Part shown: piece by piece, positions 8,446 through 19,527 of the stretch
Layout: every line of letters begins with the position of its first letter
Numbering within the stretch: the first letter of the stretch is position 1
Assembly: GCA_964436305.1 (NCBI GenBank)
Contig: CAYTCI010000001.1
Span: 117,000 to 180,999, forward strand
Length of the DNA: 64,000 nt
DNA from: JAKPUX01 sp964436305
GTDB taxonomy: Bacteria; Zhuqueibacterota; Zhuqueibacteria; Residuimicrobiales; Residuimicrobiaceae
Direction of reading: 5' to 3'
The notes under the pieces: model-generated
The model's database searches: none
Seen by the model: only the letters and a program-made list of their open reading frames with translations
Told to the model about the DNA's origin: nothing
Made by a program: the position numbers and the translations under genes

Positions 8446-11127
8446 TTAACGGATCAGAAACAGGCGGTTTGAGATCAGCAAGTCGTCACCGAAGAGCACC
8501 GCAAAATAGAGCCCCGAGGCCGCCAGGCGCCCTGCATCATCCCGGCCATCCCAGATTCTCTCCTGCTCCCCTGCGCCGGCGCGGCCTGCAATCAACGAGC
8601 GCACACGCCGCCCCTGAATATCATAGATATCAAGATTGATCTCCGTTTCTGCCGGCAGATAAAAGCGCAGCACACTGGCAGTGTTGAAGGGATTGGGATA
8701 GGGCGCGAAGAGCTGCGCCTCGGCAGGCTGTCGGTCAAGGTGTCGTTGGGCGACAAGGGTGCCGCCCTGCTGCAGGGTGAAGCGGATGGCGTCGGCGCGC
8801 AGGACCGTACCGGTACTCTGCCCGCCGGCATGGATAACCTGCACCATGAGCGGATCTCCGGCGGCCAGATCGTATTCACCGAGGGTGACCCAGCCGCCGC
8901 TGCCATTATTCTGGTTGACGTAAAGAGAATCCAGCGTCCGGCCGCCACAGAGGATGCGGTAGAGGGCATGGTCACTGGCGTTGAGGGTCGTGGGCAGGAT
9001 GAATTCAAGCCGATAACGGCCGTTATATGGCAGGGCGAGCTCGAATTGCGCATACGCGCCCTGGCCCCCGCTGAGATTGACATAACGACTGCTGGGTCCC
9101 CAGGCCTGTGCATTCGAGGTGTGCCAATCGCCGAATTCGCGGTACCTCGATGAATCGGCATTGTCGACAGCGAGAAACCAGGCGCTCGCCTGCACCGACA
9201 TGGGCAGGGTGATACGCGGCGTGACCGGATCATCGCTGAGAAGGACCAGGGTATCGGTGGCCGTGACCGCCTGCTCGGCGCGGAAGCGGATCGACAGGGA
9301 GAGGGTGCTGAAGGGCGGCAGCTCCAGTGGCCCTTGCAGGCTCGTGACGAAAAGGCCACCCTGGCTGGTGATGGAATGGATTCGCAGCGGCTCCTGACCG
9401 GTGTTCTGCAGCAGCAGACTTTTCTCCACCGGCGTAAAGAGGCTGATCTCGCCGAAGGTCAGCAGATGCGGCGAGATCAGCAGCTGGCGGTCGGGGATGA
9501 GCGGCGAGACCCTGAGCGCATCGATGCTGAAGGCGCGGGATGACCCACTGCGATTGCGGCCGATCAGGTAGAGCGCCGGCGCGGCGGCGGGATCGAGCGT
9601 GCAGGTGGTGGCGCGCTGCCATTGCTTCGCCGGCCAGGGGCCGGTGATCTCCTGGCGCCACTCCTGCCGCCCGGCCTGGGTCAGCACCAGGGTCAGGGTA
9701 TCCACCAGCTGGTTGGCGGGTGGCATCTGGAAAAAGATCTGGTAGAGCCCCTTCTCTCGCACTGGCAGGAGGTGGCGGATCACCGCTGAATCCCCCGCCG
9801 CGAGGCTTGCCAGACGGGCGTCGGTGCCCCAGGCGTACTGATCGATGGTCGAAAAACTTCCCACCAGCTCGCGGTATCCGGCTGACTCGTTGTCAAGGAA
9901 GAGATCGTCTGGGCGATAGCGGATCAACTGCAGGCTTTGATGGCCAACCGTGTCGGTAAGGGCGACGCCGGCTTTGGCCAGCTGAGTCCGTTTGATGGGC
10001 GAAAGTGCTTGCCATTGGTTCACCCCGACCGGCGTACAGGGCAGGATCTGGTAGCGGCTGTAAATATCCTTGATCGCCACGAAGGGCTGTTTTTGAAAGA
10101 TGGGCTCATCGGTCTGGATCAGGAAGATCGGCTCCTCGCCGCCCTGGTCGGTGAAGGTGAGCACCGGCGCCTGGTGATCCGGGGTCTTCAGCCAGGCCTG
10201 GAAGGCGTCGACCGCGGACATGTGATGGAAGCGCACACCGGGATAGCGTTTGGCTGCAGCAGCGATCAGGGCATAGACATTGCGGATCTGGTCGGGAAAG
10301 TCGGCTTCGGGCAGGTGCGACCAAAGGCACGCCAGCTGGTCGGTGCCCGCGGCCGCGCGAGCGAACATCTGGTTGACGCCCGCCGTCGTGAGGCCACTCA
10401 TCTTGATGCAGCGCACGTTCCAGCCTTTGGCTCTGCCTGGCAGCTGATAGTTCTCCAGGGAGGGGTGAAACGGCACCCACTCGGAAGAAGAGAGCGACCA
10501 GTCATAGATATTGTCGCTGGGTTCCTCATCCTGGAGCCGCTTGTCCGGCCAGGAATCGTGCAGGCAGAAGGGAATCAGCTGGTCGATATAGTTCTGCCAT
10601 TCGTTATCCATATAATGCCAGCCGCTGCGGAAGGAGACCGGAAACACCTCCTCCTCCAGCAGATACTGGCAGAGGGTGAGATCAAAGTCTTCGCGGCATT
10701 CGGTAAAGCTGCGCGCCTGGTTCCAGTAGTAACGGCCGTCGCCGTTTTCGTCGTTCCAGGTCCAGGTATGATAATGCAGGGTCAGTTCGTCGCCCACCTG
10801 CTGGATGCGGTCGCCGTGATAGAGTTTCATCAGGTGCAGGGCGATGGTGTTGGCGAGGGGGACATCGCAGTTATCGGCGTAGCGGAAGACATTGCCGCCA
10901 TGCATCCACCAGGTGATCGTCAGCGGCCGGTTATCGGAGTCGAGCAGTTCGGCCCGGAACGCCGGGTCGATGACCAGGGCCGCGTTGCTGGTGGGACTCG
11001 AATAGGTCTCCGGCTGGTAATGGCAAATGTAGCGGCTGACATCGAGGCCGTCCCAGATGCTCGTGTCCGAGCCGTAGACCAGATAGACATCCCCCTGGGC
11101 CTGCAGGGGGACGACGGTCAGCAGCAA
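8446..11127 (-). CDS. Large secreted protein with polysaccharide-deacetylase-like N-part, golvesin-like domain and type IX sorting domain
   Basis: 893 residues from the TTG at 11127. The first 330 residues (TWWMHGGN, LTLHYHTWTWNDENGDG, HMSAVDAFQAW) resemble polysaccharide-deacetylase-like barrels, but the metal triad cannot be confirmed by eye. A beta-sandwich region follows. Near residues 660-770 comes a golvesin/Xly-type carbohydrate-binding-like module (GGQGAYAQFELALPYNGRYR). The end is a YPNPFNTASVLRFYLP sorting domain with a final NRLFLIR. The protein is probably exported to the cell surface and acts on or binds polysaccharide. The start is uncertain: only ATT at 11154 would give a full signal peptide (RTPLAFVLLLLTVVPLQA); no ATG or GTG exists in frame after the upstream stop at 11164. 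Confidence 0.8.
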   Translation of the reverse strand: MLLTVVPLQAQGDVYLVYGSDTSIWDGLDVSRYICHYQPETYSSPTSNAALVIDPAFRAELLDSDNRPLTITWWMHGGNVFRYADNCDVPLANTIALHLMKLYHGDRIQQVGDELTLHYHTWTWNDENGDGRYYWNQARSFTECREDFDLTLCQYLLEEEVFPVSFRSGWHYMDNEWQNYIDQLIPFCLHDSWPDKRLQDEEPSDNIYDWSLSSSEWVPFHPSLENYQLPGRAKGWNVRCIKMSGLTTAGVNQMFARAAAGTDQLACLWSHLPEADFPDQIRNVYALIAAAAKRYPGVRFHHMSAVDAFQAWLKTPDHQAPVLTFTDQGGEEPIFLIQTDEPIFQKQPFVAIKDIYSRYQILPCTPVGVNQWQALSPIKRTQLAKAGVALTDTVGHQSLQLIRYRPDDLFLDNESAGYRELVGSFSTIDQYAWGTDARLASLAAGDSAVIRHLLPVREKGLYQIFFQMPPANQLVDTLTLVLTQAGRQEWRQEITGPWPAKQWQRATTCTLDPAAAPALYLIGRNRSGSSRAFSIDALRVSPLIPDRQLLISPHLLTFGEISLFTPVEKSLLLQNTGQEPLRIHSITSQGGLFVTSLQGPLELPPFSTLSLSIRFRAEQAVTATDTLVLLSDDPVTPRITLPMSVQASAWFLAVDNADSSRYREFGDWHTSNAQAWGPSSRYVNLSGGQGAYAQFELALPYNGRYRLEFILPTTLNASDHALYRILCGGRTLDSLYVNQNNGSGGWVTLGEYDLAAGDPLMVQVIHAGGQSTGTVLRADAIRFTLQQGGTLVAQRHLDRQPAEAQLFAPYPNPFNTASVLRFYLPAETEINLDIYDIQGRRVRSLIAGRAGAGEQERIWDGRDDAGRLAASGLYFAVLFGDDLLISNRLFLIR

Positions 11128-11163
11128 AAGGACAAAGGCCAGGGGGGTACGAATGAGGACAGC

Positions 11164-12021
11164 CTAGTGATCCTCCCGTTTGTCGACGCGCATCTTGAGG
11201 CCGCCGATGCCGGTCGAGATGACCAGATAGAGCGAATCCTTTTCCTTGTCGTAGTTGCGGGAATAGTAGTAGGAGCCCTCCTGGGTGAACCAGTTGGGAT
11301 AATCGACGCTGGAGAGGAAGAGGAACTTGGAGACCTTGACCTTGACGCCGATATCCTCGGGGACGATGACGGTGGTCTCACCGATCTCGAGGTCGATTCG
11401 CGCCATGGCGCGGCGGATCTTTTCGCCGTTGAAGTCGATGACCATCTCGCCGACGCTGCTGTTGATGTCCGCCTCGGAGAAATTGGCGTTGCCCAGATTG
11501 GTCAGCTCGACCTTGCCCACCTTGAAATCGACGTCGAAGGTTTTCATTTCGCAGCGGTTGGGCTTGTCGAAATCCACATGGCTTTCGCCGGCATAACTGC
11601 GCACCTCAAAACTCTGGATGTGCAGATCCCCCAGGGTCATGTTGAGTTCGCCGGCCTTGATCAGCAGGTCCAGATTGAGGTCGGCTTTGGCGGGCAGTCC
11701 GACGCGCACACGGGCGAATCTGGATTTGTCATCGCCGCTCTTTTTGGTCATCTCCCAGTTGTCATGGTCGATGAAGAGTTCGAGGGTGCGGCTGTCCTCG
11801 TCATAGTTCACCTCGGTGCGGCAGCGCTGCTGATCGTATTCGACCCAGACATGGCATTCGTTCTCTTCGTTGCGGAAGAGCTCAACCTTGCCGCCATCGC
11901 AGCGGAAGGACAAGGTCATTTCCCCTTTGGCCTGGATCGTTTTGTCGAGGGTGACGGTCTCCGCCTGGGCGGCACCGAGAAGGGCGCAAAAGAGCGGCGC
12001 GAGCAAGGCTGTCTTGTTCAT
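11164..12021 (-). CDS. Secreted DUF4097/toast-rack-like beta-helical protein
   Basis: 285 residues with a clear signal peptide (NKTALLAPLFCALLGAAQA). The rest is repetitive short beta strands: a LNLDLLIKAGELNMTLGDL segment, then SYAGESHVDF, DFKVGKVELTNLGNANF and VGEMVIDFNGE. This is the pattern of DUF4097/LiaF C-terminal toast-rack folds, where strands of adhesin-like repeats stack. The C-terminal end has TTVIVPEDIGVKVKV. The function in this phylum is unknown; related proteins are envelope-stress components. A GGAGGA ribosome site precedes the ATG. It is directly followed by the large secreted protein gene in the same frame. Confidence 0.8.
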   Translation of the reverse strand: MNKTALLAPLFCALLGAAQAETVTLDKTIQAKGEMTLSFRCDGGKVELFRNEENECHVWVEYDQQRCRTEVNYDEDSRTLELFIDHDNWEMTKKSGDDKSRFARVRVGLPAKADLNLDLLIKAGELNMTLGDLHIQSFEVRSYAGESHVDFDKPNRCEMKTFDVDFKVGKVELTNLGNANFSEADINSSVGEMVIDFNGEKIRRAMARIDLEIGETTVIVPEDIGVKVKVSKFLFLSSVDYPNWFTQEGSYYYSRNYDKEKDSLYLVISTGIGGLKMRVDKREDH

Positions 12022-12102
12022 ATCTCCTCCTGGAATGGATCTGCGGATCGCGAGAAACCGGCTGGTGCGGCGATCGATTATACGATGGTTTCCGGCATGA
12101 TG

Positions 12103-13098
12103 TTACTCATTCTGCTGGCGGCGCAGCTCCTCGAGCAGGGCCGCCATGTCGTCTGGCAGGGCGCTCTCGAAGCGTTTCAGTTCGCCGGTGACCGGATGGA
12201 CGAAAGCCAGGGTGCGGGCGTGCAGCATCTGCCGGGTGTAGCGTTTGAGCAGGTACAGCCCGAACTGGGTCTGCTCATGATTGAGCCCGGCGAGCTGCCC
12301 CGAGCGGCCGCCATAGGTTGCATCGGCAAAGACCGGATGGCCGAGGCTGCTCATATGCACGCGGATCTGATGGGTCCGTCCGGTCTCGAGGTTGAGCTGC
12401 ATATAGCTGGTGAGGGGCAACTCCTCCAGCACCCGGTAATGGGTGACCGCCATCTTGCCCTCCGGATGAATCATCATGCGCAGCCGGTCTTTGGGGTTGC
12501 GCAGCAGCGCCGCCTGGACGGTGCCCCGCTGCTGGCGGGGATGGCCCCAGACGATGGCGCGGTATTCGCGTTCCATCTTGCGTTCGGAGAGCTGGCGGGC
12601 CAGACCGACGTGGGTCAGGTCATCCTTGGCCACGACCAGCAGTCCGGAGGTCTCCTTGTCGAGACGGTGCACCAGTCCCGGCCGGGCCTCACCGCCGACG
12701 CTGGAGAGGCTGCGGCAGTGGGCGAGCAGGGCGTTGACCAGGGTGCCACTGAAATTGGCATAGGCCGGATGGACTACCATGCCGGCGGCCTTGTTGACCA
12801 CCAGCAGGTGCTCATCCTCGAAGACGATATCGAGCGGGATCTCCTCGGCGGCGACAGTGCCGGTGTGAACCGGGGGAAAGGAGACGGTGATGATCTCGCC
12901 CGGCCGCACCAAGTGGCCGGCCTTGCTCGCCTGGCCGGCGACGGTCACGGCGCCCTCATCGATCAGGCGCTTCAGCTTGGCGCGGGTGACCGCGGGCAGG
13001 CGGTTGGCGAGAAAGAGGTCAAGGCGTTGCTTCTCCTGTCCGGGCGAGACCGTGAATTCGAGAAGACCCTCCGTGTTGTCGGGTGCCGCGGACGTCAT
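12103..13098 (-). CDS. rluD: RluA/RluD family 23S rRNA pseudouridine synthase
   Basis: 331 residues. An S4 RNA-binding domain occupies roughly residues 15-75 (RLDLFLANRLPAVTRAKLKRLIDEGAV). The catalytic motif HRLDKETSGLLVVAK holds the essential Asp, and GRTHQIRVHM is the second family signature. It isomerises uridines in 23S rRNA; which positions cannot be told from sequence alone, so the symbol is by family. The start ATG overlaps the nrfA stop by 4 bp, an odd but clear translational coupling to a respiratory gene. Confidence 0.93.
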   Translation of the reverse strand: MTSAAPDNTEGLLEFTVSPGQEKQRLDLFLANRLPAVTRAKLKRLIDEGAVTVAGQASKAGHLVRPGEIITVSFPPVHTGTVAAEEIPLDIVFEDEHLLVVNKAAGMVVHPAYANFSGTLVNALLAHCRSLSSVGGEARPGLVHRLDKETSGLLVVAKDDLTHVGLARQLSERKMEREYRAIVWGHPRQQRGTVQAALLRNPKDRLRMMIHPEGKMAVTHYRVLEELPLTSYMQLNLETGRTHQIRVHMSSLGHPVFADATYGGRSGQLAGLNHEQTQFGLYLLKRYTRQMLHARTLAFVHPVTGELKRFESALPDDMAALLEELRRQQNE

Positions 13099-14540
13099 TC
13101 AGCCGGATGACCCCATTGGACAGCCACCGTGCGCATGAATTCGGCTTTTTCGTCTTTCAGTTTGGCCATGTCGAGTCCGATGAAGGCCTGTGCCCTGGCC
13201 TTGGTTGAAAGGTCCGGCATGGGCACCGGCAGCGGCACGCCGAGCCGGCTGAGGAGCGCGGCGAGCAGGGTGCGGGCCTCGGCTGCCTTGTCGATGGCGT
13301 TGCCCAGGATACGGGAGCACTCGATCGGTGCATGAAAGCTGCCGCCGTGGGTGGCCGAGACGAAATCCCAGCGCCATTGCGCCTGGCGGATCAGGGCATA
13401 TATCTCCTTGAGCTGATCGGCAGTCGCGCCATGATCCAGGGCCGCCCGGGTTTCGATATGGGCCTTGACCAGCAGCTCTTCGGCGATACCCGCGAGCTGG
13501 CGAACCTTCTCCTGGCGGTCGAGGACATTCTGCAACAGGGTCTGTTCGCTCTCACGATGACAGACCTGGCAGGTCGAGGCCATGTTCTCGAGGGGGCTGG
13601 CGATCTTGTGGTTGGTGAATTTCACCCCGCCTTCGCTGCGATAGGGCATATGACAGTCGGCGCAGGCGAGGCCGCGCTGGAAGTGGATGCCCATCTGAAA
13701 GATCTCCCAGTCGGGATGCTGTGCCTTGAGCATCGGCGCACCGCTGATGGCATGGGTCCAGTCGACATGGTTGACCTTGTCGTAATAGGCCTGGATCGCC
13801 TCGACGGTGACGCCCTGATCCCACGGGAAGGTCAGGTATTTTTCGTTTTTGCCCTTGAAATAGTATTCGACGTGACATTGGGCACAGACCTCGGAGCGCA
13901 TCTGCTGGTGGGTGGAGGCTTCGATCTTTTTGCCCTGGCGCTGATAGGCCTCGATGAGCGCCGGCCGGGTGATGCGCAGGTTCATGCTTTTGGGATCGTG
14001 GCAGTCCTGGCAGCCGATGTTGTTGACCACCTCCGGCCCGAGATCCGCCCAGGGGGTATGGTAAAAGTCCGCAGCGCCCATCTTGTTCATCAGCCGGGGG
14101 ACATCGGTGCTCTTGCAGGACCAGCAGGTGCCAGGCTGGGGCACCGCCGTGCGCAGGGTGCTGCGAATGTCCTCGACGGCGTGATAGTGGCCGCGGCCCT
14201 GTTTGTACTCGCGGCTGAAGGCATAGCCCGCCCAGAGCACGACGAGGCGGGGATAGCGCTCAAGCATGTCAATGGTCGCGGAGCCGCCATGTGGGCTGGC
14301 AAAGGAGGTGTCTGCCGTGGCGCGATAGGTTTCATACTCGCGTGGATAGTTTTCGCCCCACACTGAGTTGCGCGGCTCCCATTCGGCGATGGGTTTGACC
14401 GGCTGCAAAAGCTGGTAGGATTCGCTGCGGCGTTCAATGACCGAGGCGCCGAAAAGCCCGACGAGGAAGACGACGACCATGGTCAGGATGAAGAGCAACC
14501 CGTAGAACCAGGGTCGTTGCACCAGGTCTTTGATAGGCAT
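13095..14540 (-). CDS. nrfA: Cytochrome c nitrite reductase, catalytic subunit (ammonia-forming)
   Basis: 481 residues from the ATG at 14540, which has a GGAG ribosome site; an upstream extension in the same frame lacks one and overlaps nrfH. After an N-terminal membrane anchor or signal segment (FYGLLFILTMVVVFLVGLFG), the catalytic haem motif CWSCK has the lysine ligand diagnostic for NrfA. Four further CxxCH motifs follow (CQDCH, CAQCH, CADCH, CQVCH), giving the expected pentahaem enzyme. It reduces nitrite to ammonium in the periplasm with six electrons delivered by NrfH. nrfH lies 19 bp upstream. Length is normal for the family. Confidence 0.97.
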   Translation of the reverse strand: MPIKDLVQRPWFYGLLFILTMVVVFLVGLFGASVIERRSESYQLLQPVKPIAEWEPRNSVWGENYPREYETYRATADTSFASPHGGSATIDMLERYPRLVVLWAGYAFSREYKQGRGHYHAVEDIRSTLRTAVPQPGTCWSCKSTDVPRLMNKMGAADFYHTPWADLGPEVVNNIGCQDCHDPKSMNLRITRPALIEAYQRQGKKIEASTHQQMRSEVCAQCHVEYYFKGKNEKYLTFPWDQGVTVEAIQAYYDKVNHVDWTHAISGAPMLKAQHPDWEIFQMGIHFQRGLACADCHMPYRSEGGVKFTNHKIASPLENMASTCQVCHRESEQTLLQNVLDRQEKVRQLAGIAEELLVKAHIETRAALDHGATADQLKEIYALIRQAQWRWDFVSATHGGSFHAPIECSRILGNAIDKAAEARTLLAALLSRLGVPLPVPMPDLSTKARAQAFIGLDMAKLKDEKAEFMRTVAVQWGHPAE

Positions 14541-14559
14541 CGTGACACACTCCGGATGA

Positions 14560-15183
14560 TTAAGGTTGGGCCAGGGGATCCGCGCTCTGTTGCGGACGCA
14601 GGAGCCAGGCGGGAGCAGCGGGTGTAAGCCGGGGCACGCGCACCATTGGTACCGAAGCGAGGCCATTGACCCGGCCGTGGGGCGTGCCGGTGTGGCAGGC
14701 GACGCAGCTTTTTTCGGGCGTGCTGGCGCGCGGGCCGGCGGCGGCGAACCGGTACATCGGCAACGGCTCGACCAGCTGGCGATGGCAGCGGATGCAATTT
14801 TCGCGGACGACGGCGGCGCCGGCGGACTTGATCCGGATCACCTGGGGCTCCAGCCGAAAGGTGAACATGAAAGCATGGCGAAGTCCGTCCCGCGCCTTGA
14901 AACTATAATGGCGGATGAACGAGTCATGCGGCACATGGCAATCGTTGCAGCCGGCCACGCGGGTGTGACTGCTGCGCTGCCAGGTGGCGAACTGGGGCCG
15001 CATCACGTGGCAGTTGAGGCAGGTGACCGGATCATCCGACAAATAGGAGGTCGCCCGGGCCAGATGCAGGGTCAGGCCACTCAGGCCGGCGAGCAAGCCA
15101 AGCATCAGCGCGACCGGCAGACGCCACCGCGCTGGTGGAAGCAAGAGTGCGATCAGCCGGCCCGCCCTGGAGTCATTGAACAT
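14560..15183 (-). CDS. nrfH: Cytochrome c nitrite reductase, small tetraheme quinol-oxidising subunit
   Basis: 207 residues. One N-terminal transmembrane helix (LPVALMLGLLAGLSGLTL) anchors a periplasmic NapC/NirT-type domain with four CxxCH motifs: CLNCH, CNDCH, CIRCH and CVACH. It has the VMRPQFATWQRSSH segment typical of NrfH. It takes electrons from menaquinol and passes them to NrfA, encoded immediately downstream. The C-terminus is about 40 residues longer than usual, Pro/Ala-rich and probably unstructured. Confidence 0.95.
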   Translation of the reverse strand: MFNDSRAGRLIALLLPPARWRLPVALMLGLLAGLSGLTLHLARATSYLSDDPVTCLNCHVMRPQFATWQRSSHTRVAGCNDCHVPHDSFIRHYSFKARDGLRHAFMFTFRLEPQVIRIKSAGAAVVRENCIRCHRQLVEPLPMYRFAAAGPRASTPEKSCVACHTGTPHGRVNGLASVPMVRVPRLTPAAPAWLLRPQQSADPLAQP

Positions 15184-15250
15184 ACCGCTCTACCTCTGCG
15201 ATCTCGGCGCCGGAGAATGGGTGCTGGTCCGCCCGTTCAGGCGGAGGACC

Positions 15251-15586
15251 CTATTCCCCGGCGAGTTTCTTCACCTCTTCATAGACCTTGTGAAACTCGG
15301 CCGAATCCACCTTCTGATCCTTGAGGGCGTCCCTAAAGTCCACGATCAGGCCCTGCATCCGGAGGATATCGACCTGGCCCTGCTTGACTTTGGCTTCCAC
15401 CTGAGCGAAAACCGCTTTCACCTCCTCCTTGCTGACATCCGCAGGGATGTTATCCAGCAGCGAGGCTTCGATCAGGGGGACGCTCTTTTCGACCGCCATG
15501 CGCGCGATCTTGTCCTTGTTGACATAGAGGTAGGCGATGCCGGCGACCAGCAGGATGAGGATGGCGAGCAGGATCTTTTTGATCAT
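15251..15586 (-). CDS. Hypothetical membrane-anchored protein upstream of nrfHA
   Basis: 111 residues. The N-terminus is a single hydrophobic helix (IKKILLAILILLVAGIAYLYV) and the rest is a charged, helix-prone region (KEEVKAVFAQVEAKVKQG). I recognise no family. The gene lies 67 bp before nrfH on the same strand and may share a transcript with it. GGAGG precedes its ATG. A periplasmic helper or an unrelated protein are both possible. Confidence 0.7.
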   Translation of the reverse strand: MIKKILLAILILLVAGIAYLYVNKDKIARMAVEKSVPLIEASLLDNIPADVSKEEVKAVFAQVEAKVKQGQVDILRMQGLIVDFRDALKDQKVDSAEFHKVYEEVKKLAGE

Positions 15587-15737
15587 AAGACCTCCACAGG
15601 ATGAAGGTTCAGACGCTGAAGGTGCGAACGGGACGCTGCCTATAGATTACATCAAAAACGCGAACAATGCAATAAAAAAGCGCAGAGCCGGTCAAATTGC
15701 CGGCCTGCAGCACCGGCCCGAAAGAGCGAAAAACTCC

Positions 15738-15766
15738 TTGCTTCTCTGCTTGTTTTTTCTTAAATT
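15738..15766 (+). promoter_or_regulatory. Candidate promoter for rpsU
   Basis: TTGCTT and TAAATT separated by 17 bp, ending about 47 bp before the rpsU start. The spacer is ideal and the hexamers are fair. Confidence 0.4.
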
Positions 15767-15813
15767 TTGGGACAGCGTTAAAAAAATCGAACCGAAAGGA
15801 GGTTGATTTCTGA

Positions 15814-16008
15814 ATGCCGGGAGTTCGCATTCGTGAAAACGAACCCTTCGAAAGAGCTTTAAAGCGTTTTACCAAGGCTTGCGAAAAAGCAGGCTTGATG
15901 TCTGACATTAAAAAGCATCAGCACTTTGAGAAACCGAGCGAAAGACGCAAACGTAAGCTCAATGCAGCGCGTCGCAAGATGCGCAAACTGCAGATGATGG
16001 AACGCTAA
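15814..16008 (+). CDS. rpsU: 30S ribosomal protein S21
   Basis: 64 residues, the usual size. PGVRIRENEPFERALKRF and the basic C-terminal KPSERRKRKLNAARRKMRKL are characteristic of S21. It binds the 16S rRNA 3' region and helps initiation. A complete AAAGGAGG ribosome site (15795-15802) lies 11 bp before the ATG. It is followed by yqeY, a frequent arrangement in bacteria. Confidence 0.96.
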   Translation: MPGVRIRENEPFERALKRFTKACEKAGLMSDIKKHQHFEKPSERRKRKLNAARRKMRKLQMMER

Positions 16009-16049
16009 ATCGCTGCTGGATGTGATGTTTTGGGGCCATTGGAGCGACC

Positions 16050-16496
16050 ATGAGTCTTCTCGACCGACTCACTGAGGATATGAAATCAGCCATGAAGGCA
16101 GGCGAAGCGGTGCGTCTCGGCACCATCCGCCTGCTGCGTGGTCAGATCAAGGATGCCGCGATCGATAAACGCGCCGACCTGACTGATGATGAGGAATTGG
16201 GTGTCCTTGCCAATGCCGCCAAAAAACGCCGGGAAGCCATTCAAGCCTACCAGGATGCCGGACGACTCGATCTTGCCGCCAGGGAAGAAGCCGAACTGAC
16301 GGTGATCCAGAGCTATCTGCCCGCGGCCTTGACCGAAACCGAAGTCGAAACGATCGTCGACCGCGCCATCACCGAAGCCGGCGCCCAGTCGATCCGCGAC
16401 ATCGGCAAGGTGATGCCGCTGGTGATGAACCAGACCAAGGGCAGGGCCGACGGTAAAATGGTCAGCGACATGGTGCGCCGGAAATTGAGTCTGTAG
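16050..16496 (+). CDS. yqeY: GatB/YqeY domain protein
   Basis: 148 residues, full length for the family. MSLLDRLTEDMKSAMKAGE at the N-terminus and IGKVMPLVMNQTKGRADGKM near the C-terminus are YqeY signatures. The fold resembles the tRNA-binding tail of the GatB amidotransferase subunit, but the cellular role is not settled. It lies 41 bp after rpsU and is probably co-transcribed. Confidence 0.94.
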   Translation: MSLLDRLTEDMKSAMKAGEAVRLGTIRLLRGQIKDAAIDKRADLTDDEELGVLANAAKKRREAIQAYQDAGRLDLAAREEAELTVIQSYLPAALTETEVETIVDRAITEAGAQSIRDIGKVMPLVMNQTKGRADGKMVSDMVRRKLSL

Positions 16497-16588
16497 CGAT
16501 CGGATTTTCGCAGCTGAATTGAGTGGATAGGGCGTCACGATCGGGGCGCACTATTCACTTTTTTTATTTGGTACGACAGGGCCTGAGA

Positions 16589-17109
16589 ATGAGTCCGTTT
16601 GATCTCGTCATCATCGCCGCCTTGATCTGGTTCGTCTACCAGGGCGCCAAGACCGGCATGGCCAAGGAGCTGATCGGCCTGACCGGCTGGCTCATTGCCG
16701 TGCTGGTCGCCCTCAAGTACGGCGGCTGGGCCGGCGCTACCGCGGAAAACCTGCTGCCCGCCATCAAGATCGTACCCACCCGTGTGAGCGGCTTTATCAT
16801 CGCGCTGCTCGGCACCCACCTCTGCTTCCGCATTTTCGGCTTCATGCTGAAGAAACTGGTGGGCGACAAGGGGCAGAGTTTTCTGGACAAGGCCGGCGGC
16901 GGGTTGATCGGCTTCATCCGGGGGGCTTTCATCATCAGTATCATCGCGCTGGCCATCAACAGCCTGGAACTTGGCCCCACCATGACCGCCTATCAGGAGC
17001 GTTCCTCGCTCTTTCCGCATATGTCCCGCTTTGCCCAGCTTGTGGTCGACAAGGTGGTGGCCCCCGAACGTAACGGCCGCCGCACTTCAGCACAGGATGC
17101 GTCGCGGCA

Positions 17110-17113
<4 letters not shown>
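16589..17113 (+). CDS. CvpA family inner-membrane protein
   Basis: 174 residues from the ATG at 16589; an upstream extension in frame lacks membrane character. About four hydrophobic helices are visible, beginning with MSPFDLVIIAALIWFVYQG and including GGGLIGFIRGAFIISIIAL, the CvpA pattern. CvpA proteins are linked to colicin V production and envelope homeostasis. Its stop overlaps the mutS2 start by 4 bp (ATGA), indicating translational coupling; this cvpA-mutS2 pairing is seen in many bacteria. Confidence 0.88.
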
Positions 17114-19485
<2,372 letters not shown>

Positions 19486-19527
19486 CCGTCGTTGACGCCG
19501 CTGGCATGAATTCAGGATCGGAAGGGT

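Noticed and set aside
9937..13110. Very long plus-strand open frame (1057 residues) across the secreted-protein, DUF4097 and rluD genes
   Set aside because: It is antisense to well-supported genes, has low-complexity Gly/Val/Asp composition and no recognisable domain; long shadow frames are expected at this GC content.
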